NCBI GenBank assembly: GCA_033239125.1
Contig: BSWB01000002.1
Location: 81,092,560 to 81,156,559, forward strand
Direction of reading: 5' to 3'
DNA length: 64,000 nt
Origin: Fagopyrum homotropicum
Taxonomy: Eukaryota > Streptophyta > Magnoliopsida > Caryophyllales > Polygonaceae
Shown here in pieces: positions 34,002 through 45,400 of the stretch. Position 1 is the first letter of the stretch, and every line of letters starts with the position of its first letter. The notes under the pieces were generated by a model that saw only the letters and a program-made list of their open reading frames with translations, searched no databases and was not told the origin of the DNA. Both the position numbers and the translations under genes were made by a program.

Positions 34002-35964
34002 ATGGCGCCGTCGTCCCAACACCTGCTCCCCTTGCTCCTCTTCCTCTTCACCTACACCGCCTCTTCCGTAACACCACCGCCGCCAGAGGAGGAGGACATA
34101 TACGGGTGGTGTAAGACGGTGCCACACCCGGGCCCATGCAACTACTTTATGGGCCGGGAAAACCAGCTATTGAGGCCCAAGGAGAAGCCCCAGTTTTTGA
34201 TAATGGCGATCCAGGTGGCACTGGAGCGGGCCCTGCTGGCCCAGGCCAACACCTTGCGGTTGCGTAAGCAGTGTGAGACCCAGAAGGAGCGAGCGGCGTG
34301 GACTGACTGCATGACCCTCTACGACTCCACCATAACCCAACTCAACCAAACCCTCAACGGCCTCTCCAACTCCGGCTGCACCGCCTTCGACGCCCAGACG
34401 TGGCTCAGCGCCGCTCTCACAAACCTGGCCACGTGCCACGTCAGCTCCTCCGACCTGAACGTCACCGAGTTTGAACTCCCCCACGCGGAGTTCAACGTCT
34501 CCGATCTCATCAGCAACAGTCTGACAATTAACGAGGGCCTTTTAGTCGACCAAAGCGATAACACTAGCTCTGAATTTCCGATGTGGGTGAATAGGGAGGA
34601 CCGGAAGTTGCTGGGGATGAGGAGATCGGTAGCGGCGAAGCAAGCGGCGTTCGTGGTGGCCAAGGACGGCTCCGGGCAGTATCATACGGTGCAGGCGGCC
34701 ATCGATGCGGCGGCTAAGATGGGCGGCACGGGTAGGAAGGTCATACACGTCAAACGAGGGGTTTATAAGGAGAATATTTGGGTGAATGCTTATACCAGTA
34801 ATGTTATGTTGGTCGGAGATGGGCTGAGGGTGACCAATATTACTAGTGGCCGGAGCGTTAAAGGAGGGTATACCACTTACAACTCTGCCACTGCCGGTAC
34901 GTACCCATTCATTAACTTCCTTGCGTGGATTCTCTATTTTAGACCAACCCATCACTACCTTACGCTAAATTTTAATATTCTAGTTTATCATACACGAATC
35001 ATGATGCAGTTATAAAAACCATCGTCACACAAACAATTCAATGCATGTCGGGACTTGGATCTAACTCACACTTAATTAAACAATATTGACTTATCCGTAT
35101 TATGTTTTTCAAATTTCACGCCTTCTTTGGCTAACTCACACTTTTTACTAATTTTAATTTTTTTGGGATTATTTGTCTAAATATTATTTTAAACCATGGT
35201 ACATATAAAAACATTTTTAAATTAATCCATAACAATACATAATAGTTAGATTTGGTTTAAATTAATGTACAGGAATCGACGGGATGCAATTCATGGCACG
35301 CGACATAACGTTCGAGAACAGCGCCGGAAAATACGCAGGCCAAGCCGTGGCTCTCCAGTCAAGCTCCGATCTCTCAGTATTCTACAGGTGCGCCTTCTAC
35401 GGCTACCAAGACACGCTCTTCGTACACTCGCAACGTCAGTTCTACAGGGAATGTTTCATCTACGGCACCATCGACATCATCTTCGGCAACGCCGCTGCTG
35501 TCTTCCAAAACTGCATGATCTACGTGCGTAACCCCGTGCCCGGCCAGGCTAACGTTGTAACCGCCCAGGGACGCAACGATGCCAACCAGAACACCGGCAT
35601 CGTCATCCACAATTCCCGGATCATGCCTGCCTCCGACCTCGCCCCTTTGGTAGGATCAGTGGCCACTTACCTCGGTCGTCCATGGCAGCCTTACTCGAGG
35701 ACGGTCATAATGAAGACGTATCTGGGTTTGTTGGTGGATCCCTCCGGCTGGTTGGAGTGGAAGGGCGACACCTCCTTGAAAACGTTGTATTATGCCGAGT
35801 ATGAGAATTTCGGGCCCAGTTCTGACGTTCGTAAACGGGTTCGGTGGTCGGGATATCATAGCACCATGAGTGCAAATGCGGCCTCCAGATATAGCGTCCG
35901 GAGCTTCATTGCCGGAAGCTCTTGGTTGCCGGCCACTGGGGTGCGTTTTACGCTCAATGTTTGA
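34002..35964 (+). CDS. PMEI-pectinesterase (pectin methylesterase with inhibitor-like pro-region), two exons
   Basis: Exon 1 is 34002-34896, the intron 34897-35272 (GT...AG) and exon 2 35273-35964, giving 528 residues, usual for the family. It removes methyl esters from homogalacturonan in the cell wall. Residues 1-23 look like a signal peptide. A PMEI domain with the expected Cys residues follows (WCKTVPHPGPC, CHVSS). A basic RKLLG motif near residue 206 is the expected processing site before the catalytic domain. The five PME signature regions are present: GVYKE, QAVAL, QDTLF, IDIIFGNAA (catalytic Asp; Ile where Phe is usual) and LGRPW. I chose the ATG at 34002 because it starts the signal peptide; an upstream in-frame start has no such feature. 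The exons are GC-rich against AT-rich flanks. No stop or frameshift is seen. Confidence 0.93.
34897..35272 (+). other. Intron of the pectinesterase gene
   Basis: 376 bp, AT-rich, beginning GTACGT and ending TGTACAG. Splicing joins ...NSATAG to IDGMQFMARDI, which restores the family reading without a gap (phase 1). Confidence 0.85.
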
Positions 35965-36919
35965 TGGATATTACATTTTCTTATAGTTTGACACGTACAG
36001 GAAGATATGCTGTATTATAATTAAAAAAGTTATTTATTATTGAAAAATATTCTAAATAATATAGCTTTTAACTTCCAATACCAGGAAATCCAAACATACA
36101 ATGATTATTTTCATTTATTATAAAATAATCGAATGTAGAAAGAATGAATATGATGATTTTATTTACTTTCTTTGATATAGTGTGTATATATATTTTCATT
36201 ATGGAAAACATTAATTATTTGAATGTGTGATATGATTATTAGCTTGGTTAGAAAAACTATTTATAAATAACAAATTTTAGCTATTTATGATTATTATTTC
36301 GAAATAATAAACAGACCACATGGAATCTAATTTACGTTTGATGCCCCACACAAATGCCTAAGCTGAAAGACGAGACAAACTTTTCGGGCTCGGCTTGCGT
36401 TTGTCTCGTCAAAATGTTGGTTAAGGCTCGTTTATAAATGAGTTGAGTTTGAGCATGTCAATGACAATGCTCGACTCGTTCGGATAAAATTCGATCATTA
36501 GATGATCTATTCGGGTCCGGCTCGTCAAAAGTTCAACTCGGGCTTGACTCTATAAACGAGCCGAGCTTGAGCATGTAAAAGCTCGACTCGTTCGGCTCGT
36601 ATAACACTCCTACACACACATATAGTTATGATTAGTAGGAACCTATGTTAGGGTAAGAAATAAGAATGAATCTCAATCACAAGAATAAATACATTCAACG
36701 GCTATGATACATTTAAAAAAAAAAGCGATAATTTATGTAAGAATTTTGGATCGAAAATTTATTTCGAATTTCTCTGTAAAATAATATACATAAAATATAT
36801 TTATATATATCAAATATATATATATGTACTCGTAAAAATATAATTTACGATATAACAATCATTCTCATAAAATATTCATGATAATAATATATGATAATAT
36901 AAATACGGATATTGTATAT

Positions 36920-36956
<37 letters not shown>

Positions 36957-37460
36957 CTCGAAAAATTAAATTTACGATGTAAAATACTCTTAAAATGTAT
37001 TGAAAAAATTTGGCCAAATAGGCTCTTTTCTATTTTCATTAAGTTTGTATACCCCATAATTTTTTACCACTTTCATTTAGTGGTAGGTAAAAGTAATTAA
37101 CCCCTCTATTTTAATTGAAAAAAGAAACAAACTTTACAATTAAAAATCAACTGGTATGAATTTCATACCAGAATTTTTTCAACTAGAATTTCATACCAGA
37201 ATTTTTCATACTAGAATTTTTACCATAATTTTTCATACCAAAATTTTTTCTTATCGGAATTTGAAAAAGTCACAGGAACTTCATAATTGATTATTCTGGT
37301 ATGAGAAAATTCATACCAGATCAATCATACTCGGTTGGTTATAACACGACAATTTGTACATAAAACATTGATGTTGACAAGTTTCAAAGGAGAATCATGC
37401 TCGGTTGGTTATAACACAAAACAAATTACATGAATCAATCTCTCTAGCGGTGGCCGCAGT
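35965..37460. other. Intergenic DNA downstream of the pectinesterase gene
   Basis: No gene seen. 36385-36605 is rich in GCTCG/CGAGC phrases ('gctcggctt', 'aacgagccgagcttgagc'), a style common in plant hAT-like MITE remnants, but I find no clean ends. TA microsatellites lie at 36923-36951. 37140-37320 holds the TGGTATGAA/TTCATACCA inverted repeat cluster. Confidence 0.5.
37145..37320. repeat. Cluster of TTCATACCAGAATTTTT repeats with palindrome
   Basis: TTCATACCAGAATTTTT-like units recur four or five times. At 37150-37170 CTGGTATGAA faces TTCATACCAG with a one-base centre, a near-perfect hairpin. The inverted form returns at 37298-37320. Confidence 0.75.
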
Positions 37461-37464
37461 TGGG

Positions 37465-37860
37465 GTTGCAACAAATAAAGAATAGTGTCATACCCTCCTC
37501 CCCTCTGGAAGTTGCCTGAGAGATCAAATCACACATAAAAATACAAAGAATTTGTAATCAAAACTCGCATCCATATTACACACCAAGCAAGCAAACTATT
37601 TCATTTTGCCTTTTATTTGTGTCCTGTTGCAAGATCCGGTGAAATTATTGTCAGGCTAAGGGACAAGTCCCATTGTGAGGTCCTACCCCGTAGTGCTCCG
37701 AAACCCGCGGATTTGAGATATTACAGTTGCAGCAAACAAAGAACAGTGTCATACCCTCCTCCCCTTTGGAAGTTGTCTAAAAGATCAAATCACACACAAA
37801 AATACAAATAATCTATAATAAAAACTCACAGCCATATTACACGCCAAGCAAGCAAACAAA
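37465..37860. repeat. 132-bp direct repeat flanking a Del-like LTR tail
   Basis: 37465-37596 and 37726-37857 are homologous ('agtgtcataccctcctcccc' region) with about 10% differences. Between them lies the LTR tail fragment at about 37615-37725. Confidence 0.82.
37615..37725 (+). mobile_element. Fragment: 3' tail of a Del-like LTR
   Basis: About 110 bp matching the last part of the LTRs at 30230-30330 and 58612-58710: 'gttgcaagatccggtg', then 'cccattgtgaggtcctacccc', 'gcggattt', ending ATTACA. The rest of the LTR and the interior are missing. Confidence 0.78.
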
Positions 37861-39960
37861 GAATAGTGTCATACAAAGAATCTGTAATAAAAAACCAACA
37901 CAATGTTAATTAACTTTAAATCTCTGTCATTAGTGATGAATGAATGTATACTACCTTGTTCATTATGACTCAACCAGTTTCATGCGCAACTTGTCTTAAG
38001 GCTATCTTCAACTCTTCACAATATACTTTATACTAGACTGAGCAACCTACAGATCTATAGATCTAGATCTAGATCCACCCTCCGTTTCCTCCAGCTTCCG
38101 TTTTTGACGTATCAGATCTCGCTTTGCTCTCCAGCCATGATCTAAAACCCTAGGGAAGGATAGTCGCAGAGGGTCTTCTCCTTCTCCTAAGAACGGCGAT
38201 TGGAGCTTTTGACTTTGCATCATCAATCCGCAACGAGACAACCTCCTAACACCAGAGATTTAGATCTCGCTATGATTTAGAAGAAGTAGAGGTGGAAGAT
38301 GGAGGAGGAGGCGACGACGTGGAAGTATCGGAGTGGCGACAATCGTGGACGCCGGAGGAGGAGGGGAAGGCGCTGGAGGAGAATTTGAGGGAGTTGAAGT
38401 TGAAGGATGAGTTGAGGGGAAGACGCTGGAGGAGGAGGAGTTGAGTTTGGTAGGGTTTGACAATAAAAGTAAAGTAGGGGTATACTTACTAAATGCTAAT
38501 ATACAAGGGGTACACTTACTAGATATAAATCTCAAAAAGGCTTACTTACCTAATTGACTCAAAAATATTTATTATATTAAAATAGTGATAAAAATACGGA
38601 GTAATACCTATATAAAATGCGCCTTATTTTTGGGGCGTTTCAAGGACGATGTGTAGTTTAATATGGGGTGATTTACGCACATTCGCATATCATGTTTCCC
38701 TTTTCTTGTCACACTTTACTTTTATGCTTTTTTTCCTTTTTTCTTGAGTCTTTCCCTTTTGTGCATGCATTCATACAATAAAATTCACAAAAATATTACA
38801 TTTAAGCGTTGATTCAGTCGGTTCTCATCATTCTTACTTCCAAAAAATTAGAATATGTTATGCTATTACATTTGACTTGCCAACAATGCTTTGGACTACT
38901 ACAATTTTTTATTATTAATGCAAGCGATTTTTTGGTGATGATTGATGATTAGCTTGCCCAAACATATTCCTTGTGAGTGTTCTAGCATTTGGACATGCAT
39001 TTTCACGTGTCATTTCTTTTTTTTTTTTTATTGTTGTGTGATCTCCGGCATATTTAGTCTCTTCTATAACTTGTGATTGAGTATCTTTCAAAACTACATG
39101 CTCATTTGGTTATATACGCTTATAATTAAATGATTAAGTTCCTCTTTGATAAGCTTGTGTGACCATTTCTAACCTTACATATGTTTACTTTCTATTTTCC
39201 ATTTCTTTTCTTTATTTGCTCTTTTTTGGCGCCCCTAAAAATGTCTCTCATCCGTGTATAACCTCATTTGACCATATCCGGGGTTGTGATGAAAGGGGAG
39301 AATGAAGAAATCAAGTATGGGGGTGTTCCCTTGAAGATTGAAAGTAATCCAAGAAGTAAGTGCGCGAGTTTGGATGCATATTATCCTTATTGAAAATATT
39401 TTCATGTTTGTTGGAGAGGACAAAAAGTTCCCGTCAAGTATGTTACGACAAATAAATAATGATTGGTTCAAAAGAAAGTTTATCTGTGAAAAAGATGGGA
39501 AGTGCTATAGAGATCAATATGTTATGGTTCATGAAGAAGTACAATTATGAAGAAAAGTGTGAAGTGGTGATGCATTGAAGGTGTTTCGAGTTATAAGATT
39601 CGGTACCCCAGCTATTGTTTGCCATTTTGACCTACTTTTTGGTGTACCAACCTTGCTTTAACATATCACATATCCCCATTGCAACCCTTATAAATACCCC
39701 ATGATATTTATCTTGCATCTTAGTTTCATTTGACAAGTGGTGGACCTTGAGAACTCCTTGACAAGGTTATGGGTAGAACTTTTCATGTATATTGAGTTTG
39801 AGTGATCATTGATATATGCCTAAACACGGCTTTTGTGATTGAGAGAATACACATTACTTTTGAGCGGTTTGGATGAATATTATTCCTTATTCATCCTCTT
39901 ACAATATTTGATGTTTATTTTGACATGGTTTGAGTAATTTGTTTTCCTCCTAGTTGAGGC
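37861..39960. other. Intergenic DNA, no recognised gene
   Basis: Contains an AGATCT-rich spot at 38050-38075, a GAGGAG-rich segment at 38285-38440 and a short unrecognised ORF at 39338-39550. The right part may be the 3' noncoding part of element E. Confidence 0.45.
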
Positions 39961-40659
39961 ACTCTTTTGTTCTTACACATAGTATGCATATAACATGATC
40001 TTACTCGTGGACGAGAAAGGTTTAAGTATGAGGTATTTTAACGAGTGCCAAATATAACATCATATAGGCTTTAGAATCATGCATATCATACTTCTATTGC
40101 TCTCTCATACATCACTAGTTATATAGAAAACATTCTCTTTCCGTATTTCAGTATCTACCTTGATATTTTTGTGTTTAAATCATTTACGGCATTACTTGTG
40201 CTAGAAGTACATCCTCCCTGCATTCAGAGTTGAAGAGATAACCTTACATGACAGAGGAGTTAACTGCAACACGAAGTCCCCCACCAAGCCCGAAAGCAAG
40301 ATAAAGAAATCAAAGCTTCATCACAAACCAAACGGCTTGTGAGACAATATGCATGCCGTCTAAAGCCATAAGGATCTCACATCACCACCGCAAATGGACT
40401 TCATCAAAGCCATACATGTCAAAGCCTAGATGATACAACATGGGAAGCGAGACAATGCTAGACGGTATCCATGTCGTCTCAGGCCGTCTCTATTCCGTGT
40501 CGACTACGCAATCAAAGGACATTATATCCTTTGATCTTATTGTTGAAAAATATATATTTTGTGTAACCCTAGACTTTGAGTTTTTCTGCTATATAAGCAT
40601 ATGTCAGCCTTCACGTTAGATATCCGATCTCGTTTTGCACTCTCTATCTTTCATACTCT
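39961..40659 (+). mobile_element. Element E: 3' end of a decayed Tat/Athila-type element (hairpin, purine tract, LTR start)
   Basis: CTCGTGGACGAG at 40003-40014 followed by AAAGGTTTAAGTATGAGG copies the hairpin plus purine tract seen before the 3' LTRs of elements B and C. An LTR probably begins near 40039 (AACGAGTGCC) and has a TATATAAGCA promoter-like motif at about 40590. It is cut by element C at 40659. The downstream part continues from 52600 for an unknown length. Lineage is inferred from the hairpin and tract only. Confidence 0.55.
40655..40659. repeat. Target site duplication ACTCT, left copy of element C
   Basis: Identical to 52595-52599. Confidence 0.93.
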
Positions 40660-42379
40660 TGTTAGCATGAAATATTGTGATATTTTAGGCACGTTTTCTA
40701 AGTGTATTTCATCCATTTTGATAGTCATTGATTAAGCATTGATTCAATTGTAGTTTGTCTATATTGTCGATATGGAGATCTACACAAGCTTTATGTTGAT
40801 TATAGGTAATTAAGAGCTATTTCCGAACGGAATTTAGCAAGGATGGAGTTTGATTGAGCATGTCCATGAATTGAGGACATTCCTAGGAGCTAAGGATGTG
40901 CTAACTTGAAGAATAGCACGAGGAAAGGAAGAATCACGTTCTAGCCCTAAACCACGCTCTAAAATACGGCCGTACTACATTCCACGTTCAAGTCCACGGT
41001 CGTGGAACCTTGGCAAGGGAAGCGTAGTTCATTCCAGTAACTTCTACGGCCGTGGAAGACTTGTGTCAAACCGTGACACTTTCCCACGCTCTAAATTACG
41101 GCCGTGGAACCCTTCCACGACCGTGATCTTGGCGATCTTTTTCGCCACACTTTAAGCCACGATCTTCTACGAGATTGGGCCGGGCTTATATTTTATCTTA
41201 CACTATAAAAGGACGGACAAGGAGAGATTCCGTCACCTCTGCTTAGACCTTCGCTTACGCTTAGACGCATTTCCCGCTTACGCTTGGAATTGCCCTAATT
41301 TCACATCTTGCGGAGATTGTGATTGAGATTTAGCGCTTTGCTATTGAGATTTCCGGATTGACAGAAGATCGAAGATTTGGAAGATTGTTCGTGAGAAGAT
41401 TTCGCTTCTCATTTAGGTTTGATATAGGAGACGGATTGACATCCCGTTCTTCCTTCTTATCTAAGATTCGTGATTGTTTGCATTATTCCAAATCTATTGA
41501 CGTTATTGTTCTTGATTTGTGGATTTGAGATTGACTTTAAAGTTATTGAAAGTTTTCGGAAGTTTTCATCTTTCATTCTTTTAATCCTTGAATTTGATAT
41601 CAATATGACTATTGTTGGTTAAAACCCTTTAACAATTCTAAGGTGAAGGGTTGATAGTTGTGGCTTAGATGATGATAGATCGATCGTAAACAGATTGGAT
41701 CCTGAGAGTTAGAGAGAATCGCCGACAACCTTAAACCACGGTCTGTTCTTGAGCTTCCACGGCCGTGGAACTCAAGAACTACCCGTAATTTTGTGTTAGT
41801 TTACGAACTTGCTTTTACTTTAATCCAAAGTTAAAGATTTTCTTTAACTTAGTCCTGGCTTGCCTTTTCTAGGTGGTAGTGAAGCCTCAACAACCTCTAC
41901 CTCGATTGTGTGTGTCATAACCTTAACCGGTTAAGTTAGTCTTGATCCTTGGATTACAAGTTTGGGTATTTGACATTAATTCTTACCTTTAGAACCTTTC
42001 TATATTGAAGCCTCAACAACCTTTATAGAGAGTGTCTTGTAGGTGAGTTATATAAGGTTTTTGGAACTTCACCGTACGATTACCTTACATTCGTATACCT
42101 TTGCATACCTCAACTCTGTCCTTATATCTTTAGTATATCTTGAATCGATTGCCAAAGCTGGATTCCTGGATCTTTAGGATTGTTGTTTTCCCAATAATTC
42201 GAAAAGCTCATACATTCACTTGCTTGATAATCTATAATTGAATTTGTTCCCCCCAAATCCCTGTGTTCGATACTCTGGAATTCTTGCTCAACTATATCGA
42301 TCCGTACACTGTGGGTTCGCTTGCTTGATTTCTAGTTTTATAATTAAAGCTTATTTGCACGCACGCTAAGTGGCGAACA
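40660..42379 (+). repeat. 5' LTR of element C
   Basis: TG...CA ends. It carries a degenerate CCACGG/CCGTGG cluster at 40965-41150, a TATAAAAGG promoter motif near 41205 and a 35-nt near-palindrome at 41745-41779. Confidence 0.95.
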
Positions 42380-42385
42380 AGTTTT

Positions 42386-42403
42386 TGGCGCCGTTGCCGG
42401 GGA
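42386..42403 (+). promoter_or_regulatory. Primer binding site of element C
   Basis: TGGCGCCGTTGCCGGGGA lies six bases after the LTR. This form is widely seen in Athila/Tat elements and is usually attributed to tRNA-Asp. Confidence 0.85.
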
Positions 42404-42481
42404 TTTGGTCTAGGCCGAATTCGGTTTTCGGTTGTCAAGCTTGGGAGCTATTCCCTTGTTATTTGATATCTTTTCAAGTGC

Positions 42482-45400
42482 ATGCGCAGGTCTAGGAACA
42501 CCGAGGACCTCTTACCTCTTGATCAAGAGCTTGAGAGGACTTTAAGGCAAAGGCGTAAGGAAAAGAAAATGGCTGAAGAAAATGAACGTGATCTTCAATC
42601 GGAGCTAGCGGAGAAAGAAGCTCAACTCCAATGGAGTGAGAAGACACGTAGGGAAGAAACGGATCGTCATCAAATGAAAGTTGACGATCTAACGGACATG
42701 ATGTTCCAAATGAGGTTGGAGATAAACAACCTTAAGGAGAAAAAGAAAAGGAGGAGACCGGGAAGATCGGTTAGAGCCAACTCATACAATGAGGATAGCG
42801 ACTCCTCCATGCCACCGTTAGAGGAAATTGATCCAACGATCAATGTGAATCCATTCCATCCACGGGCAGCTGCGAATCGCCGAGTTCCACCTAGGAATGC
42901 TAGGATCGAACGTGTGGATGAGGAGCCAAGAACTCTTGGCCAAAGGATGGATCCAACGCAGCAACCACGCCGTCTAGTTGTGAACTTTGATGCTGATGAT
43001 GTACAAGAGTTTAGCTTCAACCCTCAAGTTATTACTCTTGTTCGCCAAAACCAATTTGGCGGAACAAGCGCTGAATCTCCACACCAACACTTGCAAAACT
43101 TTGAGTGTATGATGGAGACAATGAGGCCGAAGAACGCAACTACCAACAACTATAAGCTCAAGCCTTTCTTCTTCTCCTTGAAGGGGAAAGCATTGTCTTG
43201 GTACCAAGCTCTTCCTAGTGGGAAACTAGACACGTGGGAAGACCTTTCCGCGGAGTTCCTCACTAAGTTCTTTCCGCCATCCAAAACGGCGGAACTTAGA
43301 TGTAAGATTAATGCATTTTCCATGAGATCTAACGAAAGTTTGTTTCAATCTTGGGAAAGGTTTCAGGATTTGCTCCTGGATTGCCCTCATCATGGCATAT
43401 CCAAGCTTGCACTTTTGGAGATATACTATAAGGGGCTGGATGTGGAGACACAATTCAAGCTCCAATCCCTCTCATGTGGTACATTCATAGACATGAGGGA
43501 AGATGACGCTTGGGACTTCATTGAGAAGCAAGCAAGAGTCATAAAGAAGTATTCCCACCGGAAAGTTGAGGGAAATCGTGTGGAGAAAGGAGCAAAGCTC
43601 ACACATGAAGCTCAAAATCAAATTTTCTCCCTCAACAATGAGATCAAAGAGTTGAAGGAAGCTATCAAGACCAACTTTCCAAAGCAACAAGGAAAAGATG
43701 TTGGTTACTTGGGCAACAACAACAATGGTGGTGAGAATACAAACCGCAACAACAACAATAACCGGAACAACAACCGGAATAATTGGAATGGCAACAACAA
43801 CAACCGGAACAAAAATTGGAACAACAATAGGGGTTCAAACAACAACAATTGGCGCTCCAATCAACAAAATTCCGGTAACTCTTATCCTTCCAATTCGAAT
43901 TCACTAACTCCACCTTCCTCTTCCTCTACTCCTTTGAAAAGCCAAGGGCAAACATCTAATGGAGGAAACACTTCGGGGAAGGAGAAGCCCGATCCCATGT
44001 TGGAAACGATTTTGGGAAAGCTTCAAGGTTTGGAGAACCGCATCATTAAGGTTGATGATCAAATTTCTAAGGTTGATAAAGCCCAAAAGGTTTTAGAAAA
44101 CCAAATGTTCAGCCAAGCGGAGGAAGTTCCTAGGAATCAAGGAAAACTTCCAGGAAAAACGGAGGACAACCCAAAGGGAAGGGTGATGACAATCACAACT
44201 AGGAGCGGAGTGACTACCACCGATCCGCAGCCTAAGTTTGTTGAAGTCTCCGTTGAGAAAGACAAAGGGAAGGGGAAGGAGAAGGAAGATGTCTACGTTC
44301 CTCCTCCGGCTTACAAACCTCCCCTACCGTTCCCTCAATCTAGAGCAAGAGCGCGTCTAGATAAACAATTTGGTAAGTTTATAGAACTCATGAGCAAGCT
44401 GCATATTAATATATCTTTCATTGATGCTATTGTAGGTATGCCAGCTTATGGCAAGTTCTTAAAGGAAATCCTCTCTAACAAGAGAAAGTTAGAGGATTTT
44501 GGAAAGGTTAAGATGAGTTCGGATTCTTCGGATCTCATCAAGACCATGAAGGAGAAAATGCCCCCAAAGCTAAAGGATCCGGGGTCATTTTGTATTCCCA
44601 TAGGAGTGGGAGATGTCACATATGATGCATTATGTGACTTGGGAGCAAGTGTGAGCATCATACCACTTGCATTATGTAGGAAGATCGGTTTAGGCGACCC
44701 TAAACCGGTGAAGATGACGTTGTACATGGCGGATCGATCCATCACTCGTCCCGTCGGTATTGTAGAAGACGTCCCAGTCAAGCTAGGTAAATTCTTTGTT
44801 CCTATTGATTTTGTCGTGCTTGACATTCCTGCAGATAGTCCGGTCCCGATCATACTCGGAAGACCGTTTCTTGCAACTTCCGGCTGCATAGTCGATTGCA
44901 AGAATGCTAGACTCGCCTTTGACATAGGAGAAGAGAAGGTAGAGTTCGTTCTTTCCACTCTAGTGAAGGAGCCAATCTTTGATGAGAATATATTCAATAT
45001 CCAAGATGAAGAAGGGTTGTCTAGAGAGGAGGTAAGTGCTATTCTCTTCAAAGATCCTTTACAAAAGGTTATTACTATGAGTCTAATGGATGTAGGGGAA
45101 GAAGAGGAGTGCAATGAGGCAATTGAAGCCTTAGAAGCACAAGAGGAAGTATGTGAAGAGGAGTTTGAGAAGCTCCACGACGAGGCAGAAAACGTGAGAA
45201 TCCACGGCCATACACTATATTCCACGGCCGTGGATTTCACCAACCAAAGCGTGTCTCACTCCAGAGAGTTACATGGTCGTGGAGGAAACAGAGCAACCGT
45301 ATTTCCTTTCCACACCCTAAACCACGGCCGTGGAGGATGCAGGGAAACCGTGATTCTGGCCGTGGAAGAGGGTGATCGTACCTCTTCTTCAACTTCTCTT

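Noticed and set aside
34897..35015. Read-through of exon 1 into intron sequence
   Set aside because: The open frame continues to 35015, but family alignment and GT...AG borders show the exon ends at 34896.
36385..36605. Complete hAT MITE
   Set aside because: The GCTCG/CGAGC style fits, but I could not find paired ends and a target duplication.
38260..38535. Minus-strand 91-residue Ser/Pro/Leu-rich ORF
   Set aside because: It is the complement of a GAGGAG-rich low-complexity run and has no start context or domain.
39338..39550. 70-residue ORF as a host gene
   Set aside because: No domain recognised, no related sequence in the window, and the surroundings look like retroelement 3' noncoding DNA.
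43698..43907. Asn-rich tract of element C gag as a novel protein domain
   Set aside because: Such AAC-rich stretches are usual in Athila-like gags; it is better seen as the typical C-terminal gag tail.
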